Of a stretch of DNA of 64,000 nucleotides, positions 52,898-61,993 are shown piece after piece (within the stretch, counting starts at the first letter, position 1; every line of letters starts with the position of its first letter). Source of the DNA: Prolixibacteraceae bacterium (GTDB lineage: Bacteria > Bacteroidota > Bacteroidia > Bacteroidales > Prolixibacteraceae); the NCBI GenBank assembly GCA_019856515.1, contig CP082230.1, forward strand, positions 4,650,001 through 4,714,000, in the 5' to 3' direction. Under the pieces are notes generated by a model that saw nothing but the letters and a program-made list of their open reading frames with translations, was not told where the DNA came from and did no database searches. A program made the translations under genes and the position numbers.

Positions 52898-55507
52898 TTA
52901 AAATGATTGGTTGTCGTAGAAAGATTGTCTCTTGGTAATCTTCAGGTCTTTCAGCATTGAAGCACTTGCTTGAATAGTGAAGGTGTAACTCTGACGATAA
53001 CCAAATGGTACCATATCGAAAGACATCTGGAAACAGTGTAGGTTTCTGTAGATATGGAAACTTGTAAATGTCACCTCTCTCTTTTGAATATCATAACCAG
53101 ATGTAAATGACACTTTCCATTTCTTTGTAAGGTTAAAATCACCTCTGAAATTAAGCGTTTGAGTGATATTCGCATCTCGACGAGGATCCGTGTTCGAGTA
53201 GTTAAAACTATAGTCGAATGAGAAATTCCATGGTATATCGAAATCAGCATATTGATGCACTAAATTCATGTAGGGATCATTTGCTGGATTCTGATTGTTC
53301 TGATTTTCATTGTTCTTGTCGTCACCTCCTTTGCCATCTTTCTTTTTGGAGTTGAAATTCATTCCAAAAGATAGGTTGGCATTGGTCACACGAACAAGGT
53401 TTCCTGTCTCCTTCACTAAAAACGTATTTACTTTCGTTCCTGCATTCTCATCGAAATAGTATGGATCTAAAGTGGTTCCAAAATTAATGTTTACCCCAGC
53501 GACTTTTGTTCGTCCTCTAACCTGGATGGGCGAAAGATTAAGAGAGTCGGCCATCAGATTGTACGAAGTACTGAATGATAACTGGTCTAATAGTGCAATT
53601 TTTTTGAAAGGTTCATTGGACGTGGTGTCTTTTGAGTTGAGTACTTTCATCTCGATGTTGTTGTCCAAAGAGAAGTTCAGAGACCCTGACTTTCCTGATC
53701 CAGCATAACCATATACACCATCGCTGTGGTATGAGTAGCGGGTTTCAACCCCTTTGTTATTGATGTAACTACCGTATAGACCGTATTTAGGATCACTAAA
53801 GTCTGGACGGTAACTGAAACTCAAAGATGGACGCATTACGTGACGAATACCTTTTATCTTTGAGTTCTTATTTATCGGCTGATACATACCATACAATGTG
53901 GTACTTGTTCCGATGCTAAAAGAGTAGTCAAAATCTCTTGTAAACCCGTTAATCGTATCTTTCTCAATAGTTCCATTGTCTAACATCTGTTGTTCCGTAG
54001 AGTACATATACCAACGTTCGTTGTATGAAATACTTGGGGTTGCAGTGATATATTTTAGAAAGCGGATACTTGTTGAAACAGGAATGGTGTGTTTAACCCC
54101 ATTACGCCAATCTTTACTAAGCGAAGAGTTCATCAGTTGATCTTGCTTGGTATTGATACTATTTTTCATGTCCAAAGAGTAGCTTAATGATAAATTGTCA
54201 TACCATTTGGCACCTCCAACCATATTTTCTCTTTTGAATGGTCTTACGCGTGACATGTTGAAACTTACATTTGGAAGAGATAAACTAATAGTGCTGTCAC
54301 GAGTGTTTTGTGAAGCACTTAAGCTAGACGAAAGGCTAAAAGGAGAACTAGGCCAATTCTTCGAGTATGATATACTTGAGTTTTGTGTCCCCGATAGATA
54401 GTCGTTATAGTCCGTTGCATTATCTTGATTAAAGGATGTTGAAGATAGGTTTACCGAAGCACTAAATGTCTGTGTCGGATTGGCTTTGGCATCTTGACTG
54501 TGGTTCCATCTAATGCTAAATTGCTTCTCTTCTCTATAGCTTTTACTTCCTGTGGTGATTCCTTGTTCTCCAAACTTATTGTTATAGTATTGGACGTCGA
54601 AATTACCATTGAAACTATATCGTTTTTTATAGGTTGATTTGCCTTTAATACCCCATGAACCATTAGAATAGATGTCGGTCAATGCTTGGAAATCAAAGTA
54701 AGGACTCGCTGCCCAATAATAACCTAAGTCTCTTAAGAAGAAACCTCTATTTTGTTCTTCACCATAAGAAGGGATTAGTATTCCAGAAGAGTATGTCTTT
54801 TGATTCGGGAAATAACCGAAAGGTAGAAAAAGAAACTTAAGAGGTACATCTTCTACAACCATATATGCCGGTCCCGAAATAATCTTCTTGTTCGCCACTA
54901 CTTTGGCTTTTGTCAATTGAAGGTAGAAGTGAGGGTGCTCGTGATCACAAGTTGAGTATTTACCGTTTACCATGCAGAAGATGGAATCATTAAGCATTTT
55001 TGCCTTTCCTCCTTGTACATTACCTCCCTGTTGCTCTGTTACTACTCCAGTAACAATACCTTTCTTCGTGTTGAAATTATATCTGATTTGATCTGCATCG
55101 AATTCATCAGGCCCCTGTTTGAAAATCGGTTTGCCAATGATAGTACCTGTTGAATCTGGCATTCCTTTTGCAAAAATCTCTGAACTATCCATTGTCATTT
55201 CGATGTATGCTGCCTTTAAAGAGAGATCTTTGTAGGTAACAGATGCATCGCCATAATATATAGTTTTACCTTCAGATGGCATCACTACAATAGAGTCTTT
55301 ACCCGTAGAGATGATCTGTGCATCAATGGAATTGGATTTATTCTCAATGGTATCCTTAGCAAGAGTCATCGTGTCTTGTACTGCTTCTAGCGTATCGCTA
55401 AGAAATAGGTGAGAAGGAATATTCCTATTACTCCATTTCGCTTGTACAGCTGTGCTTGACAGAAGAAGACACGTTAATAAAGATAATATAAATCTATTTT
55501 TCTTCAA
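52898..55507 (-). CDS. lptD: LPS-assembly outer-membrane protein LptD (Bacteroidota type)
   Basis: 869 residues. Seen: signal peptide 'LTCLLLSSTAVQAK'; an OstA/LptA-like beta-jellyroll region (residues ~60-200, 'IYYGDASVTYKDLSLKAAYI' onward, 'NFNTKKGIVTGVVTEQQGG'); the conserved 'PFGYFPNQKTYSSGILIPSY' segment; and a long C-terminal beta-barrel with many aromatic strands. It inserts lipopolysaccharide or lipooligosaccharide into the outer leaflet. An Asn/Lys/Asp-rich loop (residues ~720-740) is a lineage-specific insert. It is divergently transcribed from the amidase gene, sharing a 170-bp intergenic region. Confidence 0.88.
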   Translation of the reverse strand: MKKNRFILSLLTCLLLSSTAVQAKWSNRNIPSHLFLSDTLEAVQDTMTLAKDTIENKSNSIDAQIISTGKDSIVVMPSEGKTIYYGDASVTYKDLSLKAAYIEMTMDSSEIFAKGMPDSTGTIIGKPIFKQGPDEFDADQIRYNFNTKKGIVTGVVTEQQGGNVQGGKAKMLNDSIFCMVNGKYSTCDHEHPHFYLQLTKAKVVANKKIISGPAYMVVEDVPLKFLFLPFGYFPNQKTYSSGILIPSYGEEQNRGFFLRDLGYYWAASPYFDFQALTDIYSNGSWGIKGKSTYKKRYSFNGNFDVQYYNNKFGEQGITTGSKSYREEKQFSIRWNHSQDAKANPTQTFSASVNLSSTSFNQDNATDYNDYLSGTQNSSISYSKNWPSSPFSLSSSLSASQNTRDSTISLSLPNVSFNMSRVRPFKRENMVGGAKWYDNLSLSYSLDMKNSINTKQDQLMNSSLSKDWRNGVKHTIPVSTSIRFLKYITATPSISYNERWYMYSTEQQMLDNGTIEKDTINGFTRDFDYSFSIGTSTTLYGMYQPINKNSKIKGIRHVMRPSLSFSYRPDFSDPKYGLYGSYINNKGVETRYSYHSDGVYGYAGSGKSGSLNFSLDNNIEMKVLNSKDTTSNEPFKKIALLDQLSFSTSYNLMADSLNLSPIQVRGRTKVAGVNINFGTTLDPYYFDENAGTKVNTFLVKETGNLVRVTNANLSFGMNFNSKKKDGKGGDDKNNENQNNQNPANDPYMNLVHQYADFDIPWNFSFDYSFNYSNTDPRRDANITQTLNFRGDFNLTKKWKVSFTSGYDIQKREVTFTSFHIYRNLHCFQMSFDMVPFGYRQSYTFTIQASASMLKDLKITKRQSFYDNQSF

Positions 55508-55639
55508 GATGTGATGAATTGTTGTTTAACAAATTAATCCGACTTCGTGATTGTCACTAAATCGTTTGATTAGTGTTTGTGCTGCAAAAATATAAAAACC
55601 CTCCATCAAAAGTAGTTTAAAGTTTTTTAATTTAATACT

Positions 55640-55647
55640 TATATTTG
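55640..55647 (+). promoter_or_regulatory. Candidate -7 promoter box (TAnnTTTG) for the amidase-mlaD operon
   Basis: TATATTTG matches the Bacteroidota primary-sigma -7 consensus exactly and lies 30 nt upstream of the ATG. A TTTG at -33 is not obvious (T-rich tract only). Confidence 0.5.
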
Positions 55648-55677
55648 CCTTGTCTGTTATTATCCTAAGTTGTATTT

Positions 55678-56817
55678 ATGAAAACCACTGTAATAATGAA
55701 GGTTTTTCGTTCTCTTTTAACGAATATTTATGTTGTTTTGTTTCTATTTATGCTAACATCTTTCTCATTGAATGCATCAAGTGCGAGTGATTCCACTTTT
55801 GTTTTGGTGATAGATGCTGGTCATGGTGGTAAAGATCCAGGTGCAATTCGTTTTCGAACACATGAAAAAGATGTGGTTTTAAAGATTGCTCTGGACCTAG
55901 AGAAATTGTTGCGACCTTATCATAAATCATTAAAAGTGATTATGACACGTATGGATGATCGCTTTGTGCAATTGAACAAAAGAGCAGATATTGCTAACAA
56001 TGCACATGCTGATCTTTTTGTCTCTCTGCATGCCAATTCGTGTAGTAGTCCTTCGATTTATGGTGTTGAGGTTTATACCCAGGGAGTTGCGGCTTTAGAT
56101 CGAGAGAATGAAGTAGCAAAAATGGAGAATAGCGTTATTCTTATGGAGGATAACTACAATCAGAATTATGATGATTTTGATCCATTCTCTCCAGAGTCAT
56201 ATATTATGATGACCATGGTTAAAGACGATAACTTTAATGAAAGTATTCGTTTCTCTAAGCTTTTAAACGATCGTTTTAAGAAGCAGGGGGTATCAACAAG
56301 AGGGGTAAGACAAGCGGGCTTTTTGGTTCTGAGAAAGACAAAGATGCCCAGTGTTTTGGTCGAAATTGGTTATTTAAGTAATAAAAAAGAGTGTGATCGA
56401 CTGAAGTCGTGGAGTGGAATGAGGAAACGTTCCGAGACGATCTCTAAGGTAATTTTAGATTATGTAAGAGAAAGTGGAGTAGAGTTGGTTAAAACAAAAG
56501 TAGCACCTAGGACGTTAAAAGTAGAGTCTAGTAATAAAAAAGAGAAATCAGATACCAATGAGATAGGGAGTCATTTTGCTATTCAGTTGGCTGCTTCCTC
56601 TAAGGATGTCGGTACTGATAGATTCGGAACTATTAAGAAAAGTGTCTATTATAAGAAACAAAATGGATGGTTCCGCTATTATTATGGGAAGTTTAATACT
56701 TTTGACGAAGCAAAAGCATCATTGAATATGGTAAAAAATCAAGTGAAAGATGCTTTTATCGTTGCATTTGATGCACAAGGCAAGAAAGTGTCCTTGAAAC
56801 AGTTGTTGAAAAAATGA
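55678..56817 (+). CDS. N-acetylmuramoyl-L-alanine amidase (AmiC-like, Amidase_3) with SPOR-like tail
   Basis: 379 residues. Seen: N-terminal signal ('LLTNIYVVLFLFMLTSFSLN'), 'VIDAGHGGKDPGA' (zinc His), 'HEKDVVLKIALDLEKLL' (zinc Glu), 'LFVSLHANS' (zinc His) and 'VLVEIGYLSN' (catalytic Glu). A C-terminal SPOR-like domain follows (residues ~300-370, 'FAIQLAASSKD' to 'AFIVAF'), which would target it to denuded septal glycan. It acts in the periplasm during cell separation. The mlaD-like gene follows after 15 nt, suggesting an operon. ATG 55696 is an alternative start. Confidence 0.92.
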   Translation: MKTTVIMKVFRSLLTNIYVVLFLFMLTSFSLNASSASDSTFVLVIDAGHGGKDPGAIRFRTHEKDVVLKIALDLEKLLRPYHKSLKVIMTRMDDRFVQLNKRADIANNAHADLFVSLHANSCSSPSIYGVEVYTQGVAALDRENEVAKMENSVILMEDNYNQNYDDFDPFSPESYIMMTMVKDDNFNESIRFSKLLNDRFKKQGVSTRGVRQAGFLVLRKTKMPSVLVEIGYLSNKKECDRLKSWSGMRKRSETISKVILDYVRESGVELVKTKVAPRTLKVESSNKKEKSDTNEIGSHFAIQLAASSKDVGTDRFGTIKKSVYYKKQNGWFRYYYGKFNTFDEAKASLNMVKNQVKDAFIVAFDAQGKKVSLKQLLKK

Positions 56818-56832
56818 TATTGTAAATTATAT

Positions 56833-58020
56833 ATGAATAAGAAAAGAAATTTAAGGATTGGATTGGTTTTTGCAGGGACTTTGGTAGTCTTTGTATTGGG
56901 ACTAAATTTTTTAAAAGGACGTGGCGTATTTTCTGGAGATAAAAGATACTTTATCAACTATGAAAATATTAATGGATTGATTGAAACAAGTCCAGTTTTG
57001 TACAATGGATTTAAAGTTGGTGTCGTGTCTGATATCGGGATTAACTTTGATAATAAAAAAATGGTTGTCGCTATCGATGTTCGTAATGACTTGATGTTAG
57101 GAGATAGTTGTATCGCAAATATTGTAAGTACTGACTTTCTTGGCTCAAAAGCAATACGATTAGAGAATGTTGGGACCAGTAGTATTCAAAGTGATTCATT
57201 GATTGGGCGACTCGAATTAGATTTAGTGTCTGAGTTGAACAAGAAATTAGCACCATTGCAAAAGAATATCGAAACGTTGGTCAAAGAGACGAATGTTACA
57301 ATGAAAGCATTGAATGGCATTCTTACCGAAGAGACGCAAAACAATATAAAAGCATCGATATCAAATTTGAATGAAATTACATCTAATATTTCATCGTTGA
57401 CTCAAAAGAATCAATCGAATGTAAATAAGATGATGCGTAACGGTGCTCTTCTGTCAGACTCTTTAGTGGTTACCATGTCTGAGGTGAACGGTATGGTGAA
57501 AAACATGAATGAGATAAGTGTAAAGCTTAATGAAAGCGGATTAGATACGATGGTTCAGAACTTACAGCTCATTACAACGCAGATTAAATCAGGAGATGGC
57601 TCTCTAGGTAAAATGATCTACGATGACACCATGTATACACAATTAAACAGTACCATGGCTGGTGTGAATGTTTTAGTGACAGATTTCAAAAATAATCCAG
57701 AAAGATATATTCATATTGACGGAGTCAACTTTGGAAAGAAAAACTTCTTTGTCGATCCAGATAGCTTTGTTCTTAAATCCAAAGTACAGTTGTTTGTTTT
57801 AGTTAATGAAAAAGATATTGTAGGTAGTAAAGGAGACGTTTTAAGTGGTTACACTCCTTGGAGCCACAAGAAGGATCAATACCTAAGATCTGTGTCATTT
57901 ACAGACTTCTCATTGGCTAAAAAAGAATTAGTTCATGTACAATCAATTTGTCCTGCAGCTAAGATTGTAGCATTTAAGAAAGACAAAATGATTTCATTAG
58001 ACAAAGCCTTCAAACATTAA
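56833..58020 (+). CDS. MlaD/MCE-family lipid-transport substrate-binding protein
   Basis: 395 residues. Seen: an N-terminal membrane anchor 'IGLVFAGTLVVFVLGLNFL', an MCE domain (about residues 38-115, 'YFINYENINGLIETSPVLYN' onward, 'GSKAIRLENVG'), a long helical Asn/Ser/Thr-rich region (120-300) of coiled-coil type, and a basic C-terminus. MCE proteins hold phospholipids for transport between inner and outer membranes. The partner ATPase and permease genes are not nearby. Co-transcription with the amidase is likely and is common in this phylum. Confidence 0.88.
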   Translation: MNKKRNLRIGLVFAGTLVVFVLGLNFLKGRGVFSGDKRYFINYENINGLIETSPVLYNGFKVGVVSDIGINFDNKKMVVAIDVRNDLMLGDSCIANIVSTDFLGSKAIRLENVGTSSIQSDSLIGRLELDLVSELNKKLAPLQKNIETLVKETNVTMKALNGILTEETQNNIKASISNLNEITSNISSLTQKNQSNVNKMMRNGALLSDSLVVTMSEVNGMVKNMNEISVKLNESGLDTMVQNLQLITTQIKSGDGSLGKMIYDDTMYTQLNSTMAGVNVLVTDFKNNPERYIHIDGVNFGKKNFFVDPDSFVLKSKVQLFVLVNEKDIVGSKGDVLSGYTPWSHKKDQYLRSVSFTDFSLAKKELVHVQSICPAAKIVAFKKDKMISLDKAFKH

Positions 58021-58110
58021 TTTTATATTTAGAAACATTTTTTTGTAAAAAGATGTTGGGCAAGTCGAGTCATGATTTGCGTCATATATTGTTAAGTTGA
58101 GGCGTAATAT

Positions 58111-58151
58111 GTTGATATTCAGTGATATTTATTAATACACTGAATGTCAAC
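58111..58151 (+). promoter_or_regulatory. Inverted repeat upstream of dnaA
   Basis: A 14-bp stem GTTGATATTCAGTG (58111-58124) pairs with CACTGAATGTCAAC (58138-58151) with one mismatch and a 13-nt AT-only loop. There is no T-run. It lies ~145 nt upstream of the dnaA start, as an operator or an mRNA leader structure would. Confidence 0.55.
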
Positions 58152-58296
58152 TAATTGACTGTATGTTGTAAAAAACAAATTTTTTCTTCTTTTTTTATAA
58201 ACAATTATTTGTCGATATTTGTATTGAAAAGGGAATACGTTTTAGTTGTTAATATACTATCCTCTTGAAATAGAGGATGCTGCTTTGAAAAGATCG

Positions 58297-59787
58297 ATGA
58301 ATAGGAATCACGTTGAAATATGGAATAAATGTTTAGCGGTTATTCGTGAGAATATCCCCGCAATAAGTTTTAAAACTTGGTTTGAACCAATTGTACCGAT
58401 AAAGCTTGAAGGGGTTGTTTTGACAATACAGGTTCCTAGTCCATTCTTTTATGAATATCTAGAAGAGCAGTTCATTGATATCTTGAGAAAAGCCTTGAGG
58501 TTACATTTAGGATATGGTGCCAAATTGGACTATCATGTTAAAATGGACCATACGAGTCTACAGAGTAAGACGGCACAGAATGTAAACATTGAAGTTCCTA
58601 CTACTGCAATGCCGGTTTCTCAAGCCAAAGCGGTGGTTCCAACTCCAGAGAAGTCTAACAATAGACCTCCTTTAGCTAATCGTCAACGTACTGCAAGTGC
58701 GAATGATAAGGACCAATCCATAAAGAACCCTTTTGTTATTCCGGGTATTCGTAAGATTCAAATAGACCCACAGCTTAACTCAACAAATAATTTTCAAAAC
58801 TTTATTGAAGGGGATTGTAATAAGTTAGCTAGGAGTGCAGGCTTTGCGATTGCGAAGAATCCTGGGGGAACTGCCTTTAATCCATTGGTGATTTATGGCA
58901 ATTCAGGACTAGGTAAGACTCACGTAGCTCAGGCTGTCGGGAATGAAGTCAAAGTCAATTTCCCTGAAAAGACAGTATTATATGTCTCTGCCAACAAGTT
59001 TATGACACAGTTTTCTGAGGCAACAAAGAATAACAATCGTAACGATTTCTTGCATTTCTATCAGATGATCGATGTATTGATTATTGATGATATTCAAGAG
59101 TTGGCAGGAAGAGAGAAGACACAATTAGCTTTTTTTCATGTTTTTAATCACCTACACCAAAACAAGAAGCAGTTGATATTAACCTCTGATAAGCCCCCTG
59201 TTGAATTAAAGGGAATGGAAGAGAGACTATTGACGCGTTTTAAGTGGGGATTAACCGCTGATATAACAGAGCCAAATTATGATACCCGTGTTGCAATACT
59301 GAAGCAGAAAGCATTGATGAATGGTCTTAATTTAGAAGATTCTGTTGTAGAGTATATTGCAAACAATGTCAAGAATAACGTAAGGGAGTTAGAAGGTGCT
59401 ATTATATCATTGTTGGCACAGTCGACTCTTAACAACAAGAATATTGATGTGAGCTTGGCGAACGATGCGATTTCAAAACTTGTAAAACAAGCGAAGAAAG
59501 AGTATTCAATCCCTGCCATCACCAAAGTTGTTTGCGACTATTTCAAGATGAAACCAGATCAATTACAGGCAAAGACACGTAAGAGAGAGATTGTTCAAGC
59601 TCGACAAATTGCAATGTATTTTGCAAAGAGCCTAACCGACTCATCGTTGTCTTCTATTGGTGCCCAGATTGGTAAAAAAGACCACGCCACTGTTTTACAC
59701 GCTTGTAAAACAATCGGTAATTTGAAAGAGACAGATAAGAAGTTCCAAAAATATTTGTCTGAGATTGAATCTCAGATAAGAGTTTAA
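58297..59787 (+). CDS. dnaA: Chromosomal replication initiator DnaA
   Basis: 496 residues from the ATG at 58297, which gives the usual start 'HVEIWNKCLAVIRENIPAIS'; a frame-opening TTG 51 nt upstream is unlikely. Seen: domain I (1-85), a variable domain II linker with 'QAKAVVPTPEKSNN', the AAA+ domain with Walker A 'GNSGLGKTH', Walker B 'LIIDDIQEL' and 'EERLLTRFKWGL', and the domain IV HTH 'KKDHATVLHACKTI'. It opens the replication origin. I see no cluster of TTATCCACA boxes within the 280 bp upstream, so the origin is not obviously here. Confidence 0.96.
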   Translation: MNRNHVEIWNKCLAVIRENIPAISFKTWFEPIVPIKLEGVVLTIQVPSPFFYEYLEEQFIDILRKALRLHLGYGAKLDYHVKMDHTSLQSKTAQNVNIEVPTTAMPVSQAKAVVPTPEKSNNRPPLANRQRTASANDKDQSIKNPFVIPGIRKIQIDPQLNSTNNFQNFIEGDCNKLARSAGFAIAKNPGGTAFNPLVIYGNSGLGKTHVAQAVGNEVKVNFPEKTVLYVSANKFMTQFSEATKNNNRNDFLHFYQMIDVLIIDDIQELAGREKTQLAFFHVFNHLHQNKKQLILTSDKPPVELKGMEERLLTRFKWGLTADITEPNYDTRVAILKQKALMNGLNLEDSVVEYIANNVKNNVRELEGAIISLLAQSTLNNKNIDVSLANDAISKLVKQAKKEYSIPAITKVVCDYFKMKPDQLQAKTRKREIVQARQIAMYFAKSLTDSSLSSIGAQIGKKDHATVLHACKTIGNLKETDKKFQKYLSEIESQIRV

Positions 59788-59792
59788 TGAAG

Positions 59793-59825
59793 AGCAGACA
59801 TTTTAATTAATGTCTGCTTTTTTTT
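59793..59825 (+). terminator. dnaA terminator
   Basis: A 9-bp stem AGCAGACAT (59793-59801) / ATGTCTGCT (59810-59818), loop TTTAATTA, then a T-run to 59825. It ends only 27 nt before the next start codon. Confidence 0.87.
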
Positions 59826-59852
59826 GATTTTTTTAATTTAGAGTAGACAATA

Positions 59853-60473
59853 GTGACCGAATTAATTAAAGATACATATCAAACTATTAGTACTCCTTCC
59901 GAAGGGTTGTTTAAGGACAAAGGAAGCAAGTTTATCGCTTATGCCTATCCGATCTTCTCTGTGGAGGAAGTCAAGCCGATTATAGATGTTTTGAAGAAAG
60001 AGCATTACAGTGCAAGACACCACTGCTTTGCTTATCGTATAGGAGTCGAAGGAGAGCAGTTTCGTGCCAACGATGATGGAGAACCTTCGGGAAGTGCAGG
60101 TAAGCCAATTCTAGGTCAATTGCTGTCCAAAGATTTGACAAACATACTGGTGGTGGTGGTTCGCTATTTTGGTGGAACACTATTAGGTGTACCAGGCTTG
60201 ATCAACGCTTATAAGAAGAGCACTATTGATGTTATCGATAATTCGGATGTTGTAGAACGTATTGTGGAAGACTTGGTTGAAGTGAAATTTGATTATCTTG
60301 TCATGAACGATGTGATGAAGGTCATTAAAGACACAGACTTAAAGCAGTTATCCTCAGCGTATGATTTAATGTGTAAAATAGTCCTTCCCGTTCGAAAGAC
60401 TAAAACAAAAGAGGTCGTAGATCGTTTATCTAAGATAGAGAGTGCTATTGTAGAGATAATAGGCGTCAGATAA
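59853..60473 (+). CDS. yigZ: YigZ/IMPACT family protein
   Basis: 206 residues from a GTG start. Seen: 'SKFIAYAYPI', 'HHCFAYRIGVEG', the signature 'NDDGEPSGSAGKPIL', 'VVVVRYFGGTLLGVPGL' and a C-terminal ferredoxin-like domain. The family (UPF0029, IMPACT in eukaryotes) binds nucleic acids or ribosomes; its bacterial function is not established. Its stop codon overlaps the start of the short pyr leader ORF (TAATG), which could allow coupled translation. A terminator lies only 27 nt upstream of its start, so its promoter must overlap the dnaA 3' region or it depends on read-through. Confidence 0.9.
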   Translation: MTELIKDTYQTISTPSEGLFKDKGSKFIAYAYPIFSVEEVKPIIDVLKKEHYSARHHCFAYRIGVEGEQFRANDDGEPSGSAGKPILGQLLSKDLTNILVVVVRYFGGTLLGVPGLINAYKKSTIDVIDNSDVVERIVEDLVEVKFDYLVMNDVMKVIKDTDLKQLSSAYDLMCKIVLPVRKTKTKEVVDRLSKIESAIVEIIGVR

Positions 60474-60601
60474 TGAATAAAATAAAGATACATAGTGATC
60501 GAATAATATATCGAGATTGTTTCCGATTGAGAAATGATCACAATTTAATTTTTATATATACCAATAGCTTCATTGCTATTGGTATTTTTTTTGTCTTTTA
60601 A
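60473..60601 (+). CDS. Putative pyrBI leader peptide (pyrL-like), 42 residues
   Basis: The ATG overlaps the yigZ stop (TAATG). The frame reads [15 protein letters not shown]..., stays open through a U/A-rich tract (60544-60558) and through both arms and the T-run of the terminator hairpin, and stops at TAA 60599-60601, 13 nt before the pyrB ATG. In E. coli, pyrL (44 codons) has this layout relative to the pyrBI attenuator: when UTP is low, RNA polymerase slows in the U-tract, the translating ribosome keeps up and blocks the hairpin. By position this ORF could do the same. Whether it is translated is not shown by sequence; A/T-rich DNA near a terminator can be open by chance. Confidence 0.55.
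   Translation: MNKIKIHSDRIIYRDCFRLRNDHNLIFIYTNSFIAIGIFFVF
60558..60592 (+). terminator. Terminator/attenuator 22 nt before pyrB
   Basis: A perfect 11-bp stem ATACCAATAGC (60558-60568) / GCTATTGGTAT (60575-60585) with loop TTCATT and a run of eight T's (60585-60592). It is preceded by 'TTTAATTTTTATATATA', a candidate pause tract. No room remains for a promoter between it and pyrB at 60615. Confidence 0.88.
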
Positions 60602-60614
60602 TTCACCTGTTTTT

Positions 60615-61526
60615 ATGACAACAAAAAGTTTAATTTCAATTACGGATTTTACAAAAGAAGAGTATCTAAGGATTCTTGAATTGGCTGCAGATTTTGAAGC
60701 AAATCCGAACCAAAGATTGTTGGAAGGAAAAGTGGTTGCATCCCTATTCTTTGAGCCTTCAACTAGAACAAGGTTGAGTTTTGATACTGCAATTAATCGA
60801 TTGGGAGGCCGTCAGATTGGTTTCTCCGACTCATCGTCTTCAAGTGTTACCAAAGGGGAGACACTACACGACACCATCCGTATGGTGAGTAGCTATGCCG
60901 ATCTGATCATCATGCGTCACCCCGTTGAAGGCAGTGCAAGATATGCAAGCGAAGTTTCCGATGTTCCTGTGATTAATGCTGGAGATGGAGCAAATCAGCA
61001 TCCATCACAAACGTTGTTGGACCTATATTCCATCCAAAAGACACAGAAAAGTTTAGATAACTTAAACCTATTCTTAGTTGGAGATTTAAAATATGGTCGT
61101 ACAGTACACAGTTTACTTGAGGCCATGTCTCATTTCGACAACCCTATATTCAACTTCGTGGCACCTGAAGAGCTCTCCATGCCAGAGGTCTACAAGCTCT
61201 ATCTAAAAGAGAAAGGGATTCGTTACTTCGAACATAGAGAGTTCACGGACATTATTTCTGAGGCGGACATCATGTATATGACCCGTGTTCAAAGAGAGCG
61301 TTTTCAAGATGCATTAGAGTATGAGAAGGTGAAAAACGTCTATATCCTAAACAATGCCATGTTGAGAAATACCAAGGACAACCTACGTATTCTTCATCCA
61401 CTGCCTCGTGTGAATGAGATTGCAACAGATGTAGACAGCAACCCTAAGGCTTACTATTTCGATCAAGCTAGAAATGGTGTGTTTACAAGAATGGCGATAA
61501 TTGCTCATGTTTTAGGTTTAAAATAA
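60615..61526 (+). CDS. pyrB: Aspartate carbamoyltransferase catalytic subunit
   Basis: 303 residues from the ATG at 60615; upstream in-frame codons belong to the leader region. Seen: the carbamoyl-phosphate site '[15 protein letters not shown]', '[16 protein letters not shown]', 'MRHPVEGSA', '[16 protein letters not shown]', '[13 protein letters not shown]' and '[10 protein letters not shown]'. It catalyses the first committed step of pyrimidine synthesis, carbamoyl phosphate plus aspartate to carbamoyl-aspartate. pyrI follows after 6 nt, so the enzyme is the allosteric B/I type. Likely controlled by the leader described above. Confidence 0.96.
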   Translation: MTTKSLISITDFTKEEYLRILELAADFEANPNQRLLEGKVVASLFFEPSTRTRLSFDTAINRLGGRQIGFSDSSSSSVTKGETLHDTIRMVSSYADLIIMRHPVEGSARYASEVSDVPVINAGDGANQHPSQTLLDLYSIQKTQKSLDNLNLFLVGDLKYGRTVHSLLEAMSHFDNPIFNFVAPEELSMPEVYKLYLKEKGIRYFEHREFTDIISEADIMYMTRVQRERFQDALEYEKVKNVYILNNAMLRNTKDNLRILHPLPRVNEIATDVDSNPKAYYFDQARNGVFTRMAIIAHVLGLK

Positions 61527-61532
61527 TAAGAA

Positions 61533-61985
61533 ATGCAAAAGATATTAAATGTAAGTGCAATCAAGGATGGTACCGTAATAGATCATATTTCTCCAGATGT
61601 ACTATTCAAAGTTATCTCGATCTTGAAGTTAGACCTATGTCGTGACATGGTGACCATTGGAAACAACTTAGAGAGCAAGCAGGTAGGTAAAAAGGGTATT
61701 ATTAAGATCGAAAATAGATTCTTCGAAGACCATGAAGTTGATCGAATTGCTTTGATTGCGCCTCAAGCGAAATTAAATATAATCAAAGACTATAAAGTAG
61801 TCGACAAACGCTCTGTTTCGATCCCTACTGAGATTGATGCCATTGCAAAGTGTTTTAATCCTAAATGTATTACTAACTTTGAAGATGTAACGACACACTT
61901 TGCTGTAGTTTCAAAAAAACCACTTGCTTTGAAATGTCGTTATTGTGAAAAGATTACTTTTGGTGATCAATTAGAACTAAAATAA
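61533..61985 (+). CDS. pyrI: Aspartate carbamoyltransferase regulatory subunit
   Basis: 150 residues. Seen: the N-terminal allosteric domain ('VSAIKDGTVIDHISPDVLFK', nucleotide-binding region) and the C-terminal zinc domain with four Cys in 'CFNPKCITN' and 'LKCRYCEK'. It binds CTP/ATP and joins catalytic trimers into the dodecamer. It begins 6 nt after pyrB and is followed 8 nt later by the GAF protein gene, so the three are co-transcribed. Confidence 0.95.
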   Translation: MQKILNVSAIKDGTVIDHISPDVLFKVISILKLDLCRDMVTIGNNLESKQVGKKGIIKIENRFFEDHEVDRIALIAPQAKLNIIKDYKVVDKRSVSIPTEIDAIAKCFNPKCITNFEDVTTHFAVVSKKPLALKCRYCEKITFGDQLELK

Positions 61986-61993
61986 TGTAATAT

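Noticed and set aside
58021..58296. oriC upstream of dnaA
   Set aside because: No TTATCCACA-like boxes or AT-rich 13-mers could be recognised; only one inverted repeat is present.
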